Source: CAYOHP01 sp964403795 [NCBI: uncultured bacterium] (GTDB lineage: Bacteria > Muiribacteriota > UBA6191 > CAZXTJ01). From it: 64,000 nt of DNA. Where the stretch lies: positions 1-64,000 of the forward strand of contig CAYOHP010000026.1 in NCBI GenBank assembly GCA_964403795.1. Direction: 5' to 3'. Shown one piece after another: positions 32,716 through 40,547 of the stretch. A model generated the notes under the pieces. The model was not told where the DNA came from and searched no databases. It worked only from the letters and a program-made list of their open reading frames with translations. The stretch's first letter is position 1; each line of letters opens with the position of its first letter. The translations under genes and the position numbers were made by a program.

Positions 32716-35430
32716 CTACTGGGAAAACCGTACACCCTCCGGGGTTCCCGGGACAGTCGCGGAGACCGGGAGATCCCAGGCGTGCAGGCCCCCCCGCTGG
32801 TCCACCGCCAGGATCCGCCAGCCCGAGGGGACGCCCCGATGGAGCCTGGGCTCGGCCCAGGGCCCCAGGACCACCCGGGGCGGCTCGGGGGTGGTGCGCG
32901 GACCGGTCGGGACCAGAGGCAGGCGGGTGGCGGCGATCACCCGCTGATTGGCCATGTCGAGGGCCAGGAACTCCGTCTGGTTGGCATCGGTGTAGAGGGC
33001 CAGGATCATCAGTCGTCCCCCCTCGAGCAGGAGCGGGGGACGGAGGCCCGAGTACCGGTTGGTGATGTCGGTCCCGGTCCCGAAGTCGATCACCACCGGA
33101 TCCCGGTAGCCCTCGCCGGAGGGATCCCGGCGGATCCAGAGGAGAGGTTCGGGAGGTAGGGAAGCGCCTCGGAGATGCCGCTCGGAGAGGCGTTCCCGGC
33201 GGGGGAGGTAGAGGACGTCGAGCCCATCCCCGAAGGGGACGGGCCATGCGGTCGGGTACTCGGAGTCGGGGTGACGACTCCGGTCGGTCACGGCCGGCTC
33301 GATCCGGGAGAGCGGATGGGCGAGAGGATCGGGGGATCGCAGGGCGGCAGCCGGGAGGAACACCAGCCGACCCTCATGCACCAGGGCCAGGCCGTCCCGC
33401 CATGCGACCGGAGGCGATTGGGGGTAGGGATCGAGCTCGAAGCTCCAGGCGGGAGCCCCGGAGGCCGGGTCGACCCCCGAGATCCGGACCCGTTCGGAAC
33501 GCGCCGCCAGGTGCCCGACGAGCAGGCCGCCGGCGACCCGGACCGGGGGATAGGGCACCGGGAACCACTCCTCCGGGCCGGGCCGCACCGGGACCACCAC
33601 GGGGACCGGCCGGCCGGACCCGGCGACCAGGGCCGCGGCTCCCACTCCGCCCAGCGGCAGGACCCAGGTCGACTCGCCCGGGACCGGGAGCGGGGGCCAA
33701 CCCAGGAAGAAGTGAGACCCCTCCGGTGTGGGGATCGGCTCGACCGCCTCGCCCAGCCGGGCGCCCACACCTCCGGCGGTCCGGTCCATGGCGTGGAGTG
33801 CCACCCGGTTCAGCCCCTTGCCATGGTGGACCACGATGGCCGCGGCCGTGCCCGCGGTGATCCCGACCAGTCCCAGGACGCCGGAAGCGCCCTTCACCAG
33901 TTCCCGGGAATCCTCCACCACCCCGATGCGGGCCGGCGGAGCCGTGGCCATGCGGATCAGGTTGCCGCGTTGGTCGGCGAGGAAGATGTCGCCGCTCCGG
34001 TCGAGGCGGAGGGGGCCGGACCGGGGTCTGGTCGGGGACCCGTCGTCGTCGAACTGGCGGCTGGCCGCGGTGGTCAGGGTGCCGCAGAGGCGGGGACCGC
34101 CCTCGCGGAGGTGGCCGTCACCGTCCTCGAGGAGCGCGCTCAGGTCGGGAGCCAGCCGGTCGTCCTCGCTGGTGCGGGCCGCCCGGGGAACCCGGAACCA
34201 GCGGCCGTCCCCGTCGGAGGCCTCGACCGGGGTGAACTCGTCGCGCGCCTGGGAACCGTCGGCCTGGGCCACATGGCGAACGAATCGGACCCGGTCGGGA
34301 GGCTCCGCGGGAGGGGGGAACCAGAGTCCCAGCTCGTCGCTGCGGAGCGTCCAGATCGCCGATCCGGGATCCATCGGCTCGCTCGGGCCCGGTACCTCGG
34401 GGACGGAGGGAACGGGCTCGGGAGGGGGCCGGGAGCGGACCCATCCGGCGACGGCGAGCAGGACAGCCAGCAGCGTGGAGGCGATCGCGGGGAGGGGCAC
34501 CCGCGGTCGGAGACGTCCCGGAGGCTCGGGTCCGGGACCCAGGCCCGGAGCCGAAGGGGCCCGGGTCGCGGTCGAGCGGTCCAGGTACAGGGTCTTGGTG
34601 CGATCGTCCCGTAACGGCCTTCCCAGTGCCGAGGAGAGTTCCGCCACCAGCGCGGCCCCGTCGGGGGGACGCTCCGAGGGATCCTTGGCGAGGGCCCGGG
34701 CAGCCCAGGCGTCGAGGGCGGCAGGCAGACGCGGATTGCGCGAGGTCGGGGCGGGACTCGGCCTCAGCATGTGGGCGTGGGCCATCTCGAGCGGAGTCCC
34801 GAGGAAGGGTGGGTCGCCGGTGAGCGCCTCGTAGACCATGCAGGCGAGCGCGTAGAGGTCGCTGCGGGCCGAGACCCGTTCGCCCCGGAGCTGTTCGGGG
34901 GCCATGTAGGCGGGGGTCCCGAGCAGGGTCCCCTCGCGGGTCACGGTGGCGCCGGTGACCTCGGTGCGGGTCAGGCCGAAGTCGATCAGCTTGGCCCGCC
35001 CGGCCCGGTCGATCATCACGTTCTCGGGCTTCAGGTCCCGGTGGACCAGGCCGGCGGCGTGGATCGCATCGAGGCCGTCGGCCACGTCGCGGCACCAGGC
35101 CAGCCCGGCGGCCGGGTCGGAGCCAGGGGGCTCCATGACGTCGCGCAGCGGGAGCCCGTCGATGTACTCGAAGACCAGGGCCAGGGATCCCTTGCCGGCG
35201 TCGAAGCAGCCGAGGAAGGCGGCCACCCGGGGATGCGAGATGCGGAGGAGGAGCCGGGCCTCCCGCTCGGTCCGTTCCCGGGTGTCCTCCTCGGTGGCTC
35301 CCAGGCCGATCTTGATGGCCACCGGGGCGCCGGTGGCGCGGTCCCGGCCCCGGTGGACCGCGCCGAAGGCGCCGCGGCCGATCTCGGCCTCGACGATGTA
35401 GGCGTCCTCCAGGCGGGGCAGCTGGCTCAC
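32716..35430 (-). CDS. transmembrane Ser/Thr kinase with large extracytoplasmic beta-rich domain
   Basis: A 904-residue protein. Residues about 10-275 form a Hanks-type kinase: EIGRGAFGAVHRG, Lys in AIKIGLG, HRDLKPENV, DFGLTRTE, AYMAPEQ. A Pro-rich linker and one membrane helix (about 320-340, LPAIASTLLAVLLAVAGWV) follow. The remaining 560 residues are rich in short beta strands with repeated LDRSGDIFLADQRGNLIRM, GGLLVGHLAAR and DQRGGLHAWDL, suggesting a PQQ- or WD-like propeller as sensor. The GTG start leaves a 60-base leader after a promoter-like TACCAT. It is followed by DUF58, BatA and VWA genes in one direction, so it may control that cluster, which is inference. Confidence 0.85.
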   Translation of the reverse strand: MSQLPRLEDAYIVEAEIGRGAFGAVHRGRDRATGAPVAIKIGLGATEEDTRERTEREARLLLRISHPRVAAFLGCFDAGKGSLALVFEYIDGLPLRDVMEPPGSDPAAGLAWCRDVADGLDAIHAAGLVHRDLKPENVMIDRAGRAKLIDFGLTRTEVTGATVTREGTLLGTPAYMAPEQLRGERVSARSDLYALACMVYEALTGDPPFLGTPLEMAHAHMLRPSPAPTSRNPRLPAALDAWAARALAKDPSERPPDGAALVAELSSALGRPLRDDRTKTLYLDRSTATRAPSAPGLGPGPEPPGRLRPRVPLPAIASTLLAVLLAVAGWVRSRPPPEPVPSVPEVPGPSEPMDPGSAIWTLRSDELGLWFPPPAEPPDRVRFVRHVAQADGSQARDEFTPVEASDGDGRWFRVPRAARTSEDDRLAPDLSALLEDGDGHLREGGPRLCGTLTTAASRQFDDDGSPTRPRSGPLRLDRSGDIFLADQRGNLIRMATAPPARIGVVEDSRELVKGASGVLGLVGITAGTAAAIVVHHGKGLNRVALHAMDRTAGGVGARLGEAVEPIPTPEGSHFFLGWPPLPVPGESTWVLPLGGVGAAALVAGSGRPVPVVVPVRPGPEEWFPVPYPPVRVAGGLLVGHLAARSERVRISGVDPASGAPAWSFELDPYPQSPPVAWRDGLALVHEGRLVFLPAAALRSPDPLAHPLSRIEPAVTDRSRHPDSEYPTAWPVPFGDGLDVLYLPRRERLSERHLRGASLPPEPLLWIRRDPSGEGYRDPVVIDFGTGTDITNRYSGLRPPLLLEGGRLMILALYTDANQTEFLALDMANQRVIAATRLPLVPTGPRTTPEPPRVVLGPWAEPRLHRGVPSGWRILAVDQRGGLHAWDLPVSATVPGTPEGVRFSQ

Positions 35431-35488
35431 GGTGGGTCCGGCATGGGTGCCTGCCGGGATCGGGATCCCGGGGGCGGGTCGCCTGCGG

Positions 35489-35498
35489 ATGGTACCCT
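35489..35498. promoter_or_regulatory. divergent overlapping -10-like elements around GGTACC
   Basis: On the plus strand TGGTACCCT (TGnTAnnnT, 35490-35498) serves the small gene at 35518. On the minus strand TACCAT (35494-35489) could serve the kinase gene at 35430. The two share the palindrome GGTACC, so only one polymerase could occupy the site at once. Confidence 0.35.
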
Positions 35499-35517
35499 GG
35501 CGCCACCGGGAGGAACC

Positions 35518-35799
35518 TTGGACAGCATCTCCTCGTCCCTGGTGGACAGCTACTACAAGGACGACGACGAGCTGAAGCAGAAGCGCCGCATCACGGCCAT
35601 CGTGGGCGCCAGCTACCTGCTCCACAAGAAGGCGAGCGACCCGGCCCGCCTGAGTCCCAAGGAGGAGGCGCTCCTGGAGGAGCTGCTCGCCGAGCTGGGG
35701 GTCCCCGGCGAGGAAGCCCTCGAACTCCTGCGCGAGATCGAGGAGAAGGGTCCCGGCGACCTGCTGGAGCGTCTCGGCCGCGACCGAGGGGACGCCTGA
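35518..35799 (+). CDS. small helical protein of unknown function
   Basis: A 93-residue charged protein beginning at TTG, 7 bases after a GGGAGGAA ribosome binding site; the TTG is the only start that fits. It is rich in Lys and Glu (YYKDDDELKQKRRITAIVGASYLLHKK and SPKEEALLEELLAEL), predicted all-helical and cytoplasmic. An extended -10 element lies 20 bases upstream. It is divergent from the kinase gene that heads the DUF58 cluster and could be its regulator or substrate, though nothing in the sequence proves that. No family recognised. Confidence 0.55.
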   Translation: MDSISSSLVDSYYKDDDELKQKRRITAIVGASYLLHKKASDPARLSPKEEALLEELLAELGVPGEEALELLREIEEKGPGDLLERLGRDRGDA

Positions 35800-35806
35800 A
35801 GTCCGG

Positions 35807-36376
35807 CTACCCGGACGGGTCGCGGTGGTTGGCGCCTGCCAGCAGGCACCACCAGGCGAGGGCCGCGACCAGGGTGGCCAGGAACCGGCTCGTTTCCCCG
35901 GGGGCCGTGCCGGTGGTCAGCCACAGGGCCGAGGCCAGGTAGGGAAGGCCGGCCGCCAGGCTCCAGGCCGGCAGGCAGCGGACCCGGTGGGAGCGGAGCG
36001 CCAGCAGGGCGAACCCGGCGAGCGCGGCCAGGTTGGCCGGGACCGCCAGCAGGCGGGGTGTCAGCCCGGGGTCGGCCGCAGCGACCATCCCCAGGGTGGC
36101 GGCCGCGGTGAGCAGGCCGGGGGCCGCGCCCGAGAGCCCGCCCGCCCGGCTCGCCCGGGCCCAGGCATGGCCGAGCACCACCAGCGAGGCGGCCGCCGCG
36201 AATCCGAGGAAGGCGGCCGGCCGCGATCCGGACGGGATCGACGGGCCGAAGGCCAGCAGGAGCGCCACCGGGAGGTGGGCGAGCGAGGCCAGGCACAGGG
36301 CCCGGGTGAGAGCCCGCCGGTCCGGGGGAGGGGGCGGGAACACGGAGGGGGAGCGGCCGGGGGCTTGGCCGATCAA
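35807..36376 (-). CDS. small polytopic membrane protein of unknown function
   Basis: A 189-residue protein with a Pro-rich N-terminus and about five or six hydrophobic segments (LASLAHLPVALLLAFG, AAFLGFAAAASLVVLGHAW, LLTAAATLGMVAAA, NLAALAGFALLAL, SLAAGLPYLASALWL, LATLVAALAWWCLLAG). No family recognised. It is convergent with the small gene at 35518-35799 with 7 bases between stop codons, and divergent from the STAS-HEAT gene. Confidence 0.5.
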   Translation of the reverse strand: MIGQAPGRSPSVFPPPPPDRRALTRALCLASLAHLPVALLLAFGPSIPSGSRPAAFLGFAAAASLVVLGHAWARASRAGGLSGAAPGLLTAAATLGMVAAADPGLTPRLLAVPANLAALAGFALLALRSHRVRCLPAWSLAAGLPYLASALWLTTGTAPGETSRFLATLVAALAWWCLLAGANHRDPSG

Positions 36377-36393
36377 GGCTGCCTCCTCCTGCG

Positions 36394-36422
36394 TTGCGAG
36401 CGCGTCCCGGCTGGGTTACGGT
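36394..36422 (+). promoter_or_regulatory. sigma70-type promoter of the STAS-HEAT gene
   Basis: TTGCGA (36394-36399), 17-base spacer, TACGGT (36417-36422), then ATG 36440. Spacing is ideal. Confidence 0.5.
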
Positions 36423-36439
36423 GGGGCCGTGGAGTCCGC

Positions 36440-37027
36440 ATGAGCTTCTCGGTCGAGAAAAACGGCACCGTCACGGTGGTCCGGGTGGTCGAGAATATCA
36501 CGTTCGTGAACCAGCGCGAGTTCGTCGCGGTCTGGGACCGGCTGCTGGGGGACGGCTGCCAGGCGGCCGTCCTCGACCTCTCCGGGATCACCTACTTCGG
36601 GTCCATGGCGGTGGGCCTGGTCGCCAAGGTCTTCAACCAGCTGAAGTCCACCGGGGCGCGCCTGGTGGCGGTCCGGCCCGAGCGGGAGGACGTGTTCCAG
36701 GTCTTCAAGATCACCCGGATGACGGACCTCATCCGCTTCTTCGATTCCCGGGCCGCGGCGCTGGAGGCGCTGGGGGTCCGGGAGGGGGAAGTGAAGACCC
36801 TGGTGGTCGAGGAGCAGGACCCGGTCGGCGCCAAGATCGCCAAGCTCTCGGATCCCGATCCCGAGGTCCGCCGCTATACCGCCTGGGCCCTGGGACTCCT
36901 GGGGGACGACCGGGCCGTCGCGGCCCTGGAGGGCGTGCTCCGGGACCCCGACTTGCGGGTCCGGGAGACTGCCGCCGAGAGCCTCGAGAAGCTCACCGGC
37001 AAGAAGATCCAGCTGCCGGGCCAGTAA
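36440..37027 (+). CDS. STAS-domain (anti-sigma-factor antagonist-like) protein fused to HEAT repeats
   Basis: A 195-residue soluble protein. Residues 1-110 form a STAS domain: AVLDLSGITYFGSMAVGLVAKVF carries a Ser at the position phosphorylated in SpoIIAA-type antagonists, though the preceding Asp is changed (YFGS for MDSS). Residues 125-190 are two HEAT-type repeats (LSDPDPEVRRYTAWALGLLGDDRAVAAL and LRDPDLRVRETAAESLEKL). Known: STAS proteins bind anti-sigma or scaffold partners, and phosphorylation by a kinase can switch them. The fusion with HEAT repeats is unusual and may link partner switching to protein binding. It precedes the T2SS operon, but a hairpin separates them. Confidence 0.72.
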   Translation: MSFSVEKNGTVTVVRVVENITFVNQREFVAVWDRLLGDGCQAAVLDLSGITYFGSMAVGLVAKVFNQLKSTGARLVAVRPEREDVFQVFKITRMTDLIRFFDSRAAALEALGVREGEVKTLVVEEQDPVGAKIAKLSDPDPEVRRYTAWALGLLGDDRAVAALEGVLRDPDLRVRETAAESLEKLTGKKIQLPGQ

Positions 37028-37115
37028 GCCTGCAGCTCGCCCGCGAGGTCTCGCCGGCGACCGGTTCCGCCCCTCGGCTTCGGGAAGGTTCCCTGGCGGT
37101 CGATGGTCCGAAGGG

Positions 37116-37134
37116 GGATCGGTCTTCCCGATCC
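37116..37134 (+). terminator. perfect hairpin between the STAS-HEAT gene and gspD
   Basis: Stem GGATCGG/CCGATCC (7 pairs) with loop TCTTC, 89 bases after the STAS-HEAT stop and 11 bases before the gspD ATG. There is no T-run. It may end the upstream transcript, or fold in the gspD leader where a ribosome would bind. Confidence 0.35.
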
Positions 37135-37145
37135 ACCGCGCCTGC

Positions 37146-40100
37146 ATGCAGCTCGACCCGAACCAAGTCCCTGGAGCCCCGCCGAGGCAACGCCTCCCGG
37201 TCGGTGCAGGCCCGCGCCTGGCGGGCGGGGGTCGGGGCTGGCTCTTCGGGGCAGCCCTGGTCTGCGGCTTCGGATCGCTGGCGGGTGCCCCCCGGGCGCA
37301 GGCGGCTCCCCCGCTGGCCGAGGCCATCGAGGCCGCCCGCGAGCGGGACCTGGAACGGATCCGGCGGCGCATGGGAGGGGGCACGGGACGGCTGGCGGTC
37401 GGGCTCCCCGACAGCGTCCCCCGGGCTGCACCCGGACCGGTCCTGGATCCCACTACCGGGCGGGTGTCGCCTCCCGCGCTCGTGACCGGGAGTGGGAGCG
37501 GGGCTTCGGCGTTGGCGGCCTCGGCCCGCCAGGCGGGACGCCCGCTGCCGCCGGTCACCCCCGAGGGCATCCCCGGGATCGAGACTGCGGTGCCGCGGCC
37601 GGCGCCCCGTCCTGCCGCAGACCTGGCGGCGGAGGCCGAGCTCCAGGACGCGCTGTTCGCCGGCGGGCAGGCCCGGGGCAAGCTGCTGGCGCAAGCGGGA
37701 GGAAGCGGCGGGACCGGGGACGGTCGCCTCACCCCCGAGGAGGAGGCGGCAGCCAGGGCCCGGGCCCGGGCGGCCAGGGACCGCGCCGCCGCGGCCCGGG
37801 ATGCGGCTCGGGCCGCGGCCACCGGGGGCGAGCGCGGTGGGACGGCAGCCAAACCGGCGGCTACCGGCCTTCCCCCCACCGACGAAGAGCTCGTGAACGT
37901 CGACTTCAAGGAGGTCGACGTCAAGACCATCCTCCGGTTCCTGGCCGAGAAGTCCCGGACCAACTACTTCATGGATCCGGCGATCGCCTCCAAGATCACG
38001 GTGATCGGACCCAACCCGATCCCGATTTCGGAGGCGGTGGTCTTCCTCGAAGCCATCCTCGAGGCCCGCGGCTTCACGGTGATCGACTCGGGATCGTTCA
38101 AGCAGGTGGTCCCCAAGGCCGCCATGTTGAAGGAGGACGTCCCGCTCCACCTCTCGCCGCCCGACCTCCCGGACGCCAAGCTGGCCCAGGACCGGACCGT
38201 GACCGAGGTGCTGGAGATCCAGCACTCCCCGGTGGAGGAAGTGAAGACCGCCATCGCCTCCCTGCTCTCCAACGGCTCGGCGGTGATCGCCCATCCCGGC
38301 ACCAACAAGCTGGTGCTGACCGAGACCATGCGGAACCTGGAACGGATCCGGCGGGTGATCGCCGAGATCGACGTGCCGGTGCGGGGCAAGGTGGTGGAGT
38401 TGATCCCGGTGCGGTTCCGGAAGGCCGAGGACCTGGTGAAGAGCGTCGGCGAGATCCTGAAGGGCGAGGAGGCGGAGAAGCTGGTCCCGCCCACCAAGCA
38501 GGAGACCGTGACCCGACCCGTCCTGCTCGCCGACCCTCTGCAGAACCTGGTCATCGCGGTGGCCACCTCGCGCGACCTCGCCAAGGTCCGGGACCTGGTG
38601 GCCCAGCTCGACGCCGATCCGGCCTCGGGTCCGGCGGTCCAGTTCCTGACGCTCGAGCACGCCGACCCTCAGGTCGTGGTCGACAAGGTGAAGGCGGCGT
38701 TCGAGAGCCCGGGCGCCACCGGGGGACCGGGGTTCGCGCTGGTCCCCGACGAGCGCACCCGTTCCCTGCTGCTCCGCTCGGGTTCCCCCAACCTGGCCGC
38801 GGCGGTCGTGGCGCTGGTCCGCAAGCTCGATCGCGACGTGGCGGGAGCCGAGGGATCGCGGGTCCGGGTCTACCGGATGGAGTTCGCCGAGGCCGAGAAG
38901 GTGGCCGAGATCCTCGGGAAGATCGACTTCGTGGCCCAGGCACGTCCCGGCGGGGCGGGCGGGGCGGGGAAGGCGGCGGGGGCGACGGGCGGCGGCGAGC
39001 GGTCGGAAGAGGTGAAGATCGTCGCCGACGCCAACACCAACTCGCTGGTGATCACCGCACCCCGGGACCTGTTCCAGGCGATCGAGGCGGTGGTGCGGGA
39101 ACTCGACGTGGTGAAGCCCCAGGTGCTGGTCGAGGTCCTGATCGCCGAGGTCGACTACGACTGGGCCCGGGGTCGGGGCATCGACTTCAGCTTCCTGAAC
39201 GAGAGTTCCTCGAGCGTGAACCGGCCCTTCGCGGTGGGCAACAACGACATCGTCGAGAGCTTCCTCTCCCAGGCCGGGGTGGCCAACGGGCTGAACGTGG
39301 GCTTGATCCACGGTCGCACCTTCGACGCCGCGGCCGCGGCCGGGGGCGACTTCGGGGAGCTCTCCAAGATCGCCACCCTGGCGAGGTTCTTCGAGACCTC
39401 CTCGCACGCCAACATCCTCTCGGCGCCGGTGCTCATGACCAGCGACAACGAGCCGGCCAAGATCACGGTGGGCGAGAAGATCCAGCTCCCGGCCAGCTTC
39501 GTGAGCGGGGCCAACGCGGGCTTGAACACCATCACAAGCTTCAATACCGAGGAGCTCGGGGTGATCCTGGACGTCACCCCGCGGATCACCAAGAACGACC
39601 ATGTGGTGCTGAAGGTCACCCAGAAGATCAGCGCCCGCACCGGGGACGTACTGGGGGCGCTCCAGACCCCGGTGATCTCGAACCGGCAGGTCGAGTCCAA
39701 CATCCACGTGAAGAACGGCGAGACCACCGTGATCGGCGGGCTGATCAGCGAGGACGAGCAGCGGACCCACAGCAAGATGCCCCTGCTCGGGGACCTCCCG
39801 GGGATCGGCAAGCTGTTCCGTAACCGCACTACCCAGAAGCGGAAGACCAACCTGCTCATCTTCCTCACCCCGCACGTGATCCGGGGCGAGCGCGAGGCGA
39901 GGGCCATCACCGCCCGGGCCCGCAACGACCTGTCGCGGGAGATCGACCGGTCGCAGTCGTCGAACGAGTCCGAGATCCGCAAGGTGTTCCGGGAAGGGCG
40001 GACCCTCGGCCATTACGCGGCATCGGACGGGAGCGGCGGGACGACCATGACCGGGTCCGGCGAGCCGGTCGGGTCGGGGGCCGGCACCGGGAACGGGTCG

Positions 40101-40430
40101 GGTGTCGGGCCGGGAGCGAGCCGGGGGTCCGGCTCCGGGGTCGACTCGGGCACGGGCTTGGGGGTCGGCTCGGGCGTGGGCTCCGGTTCCGGCCCGGGTG
40201 GCGCCGGGGACGGCCTCCGGCCCCGCACCTCGGAACTCCTGGCCAGGCTCAGGGCCAAGCATCGCGAGGAAGAGGCGGCCGACCGGGACCGGCCCGATCG
40301 GCGCCTGGCGCTGGAGGCCCCGACGAGGGGTTCCGGGAACGGGAACCGCGGGGTCCAGCGGGACGAGGTCGTGGACGGGACCGGGGACGGCTCCCTGGAG
40401 GAGGACGGGACCCTGCCCGGCGAGGGGTGA
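37146..40430 (+). CDS. gspD: type II secretion secretin GspD with Gly/Ser-rich C-terminal tail
   Basis: A 1094-residue outer-membrane secretin that should form the exit pore. Seen: N-terminal signal (about residues 30-52), then about 200 residues of Ala/Pro-rich low complexity. The N0 domain begins near 250 (VDFKEVDVKTILRFLAEKS) and N1-N3 domains follow with VVELIPVRFRKAEDLVKSV and VQFLTLEHADPQVVVDKV. The secretin core carries VLVEVLIAEVDYDWARG, ITVGEKIQLPAS, LDVTPRITKNDHVVLKV and VPLLGDLPGIGKLF-like LLGDLPGIGKLFRNR, ending with LLIFLTPHVIRG near 915. The tail (about 940-1094) is Gly/Ser-rich and then charged; it is unusual for the family. The start ATG lies after the hairpin at 37116-37134. 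Confidence 0.92.
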   Translation: MQLDPNQVPGAPPRQRLPVGAGPRLAGGGRGWLFGAALVCGFGSLAGAPRAQAAPPLAEAIEAARERDLERIRRRMGGGTGRLAVGLPDSVPRAAPGPVLDPTTGRVSPPALVTGSGSGASALAASARQAGRPLPPVTPEGIPGIETAVPRPAPRPAADLAAEAELQDALFAGGQARGKLLAQAGGSGGTGDGRLTPEEEAAARARARAARDRAAAARDAARAAATGGERGGTAAKPAATGLPPTDEELVNVDFKEVDVKTILRFLAEKSRTNYFMDPAIASKITVIGPNPIPISEAVVFLEAILEARGFTVIDSGSFKQVVPKAAMLKEDVPLHLSPPDLPDAKLAQDRTVTEVLEIQHSPVEEVKTAIASLLSNGSAVIAHPGTNKLVLTETMRNLERIRRVIAEIDVPVRGKVVELIPVRFRKAEDLVKSVGEILKGEEAEKLVPPTKQETVTRPVLLADPLQNLVIAVATSRDLAKVRDLVAQLDADPASGPAVQFLTLEHADPQVVVDKVKAAFESPGATGGPGFALVPDERTRSLLLRSGSPNLAAAVVALVRKLDRDVAGAEGSRVRVYRMEFAEAEKVAEILGKIDFVAQARPGGAGGAGKAAGATGGGERSEEVKIVADANTNSLVITAPRDLFQAIEAVVRELDVVKPQVLVEVLIAEVDYDWARGRGIDFSFLNESSSSVNRPFAVGNNDIVESFLSQAGVANGLNVGLIHGRTFDAAAAAGGDFGELSKIATLARFFETSSHANILSAPVLMTSDNEPAKITVGEKIQLPASFVSGANAGLNTITSFNTEELGVILDVTPRITKNDHVVLKVTQKISARTGDVLGALQTPVISNRQVESNIHVKNGETTVIGGLISEDEQRTHSKMPLLGDLPGIGKLFRNRTTQKRKTNLLIFLTPHVIRGEREARAITARARNDLSREIDRSQSSNESEIRKVFREGRTLGHYAASDGSGGTTMTGSGEPVGSGAGTGNGSGVGPGASRGSGSGVDSGTGLGVGSGVGSGSGPGGAGDGLRPRTSELLARLRAKHREEEAADRDRPDRRLALEAPTRGSGNGNRGVQRDEVVDGTGDGSLEEDGTLPGEG
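40032..40215 (+). repeat. Gly/Ser-coding low-complexity repeat in the gspD tail
   Basis: Imperfect tandem units of GGSGxG-type codons (ggg-tcg-gg) encode about 60 residues made almost only of Gly, Ser, Val, Thr and Pro. The stretch sits after the secretin core. Confidence 0.7.
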
Positions 40431-40510
40431 GGGCGAGGCGACGGCAGGCGGGGGTCGAGGTCCGGCACCCGTGAAGCGGTCGTCCGGACGGGTCGGGGGA
40501 GCGCCTGGGC

Positions 40511-40516
40511 TAACCT
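40511..40516 (+). promoter_or_regulatory. -10-like element TAACCT before gspE
   Basis: TAnnnT hexamer 31 bases before ATG 40548 in the 117-base gap between gspD and gspE. The rest of the gap holds no recognisable gene. Confidence 0.3.
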
Positions 40517-40547
40517 TCGGGTCGGGGCCCGGGAGATCGGAGGCGGG

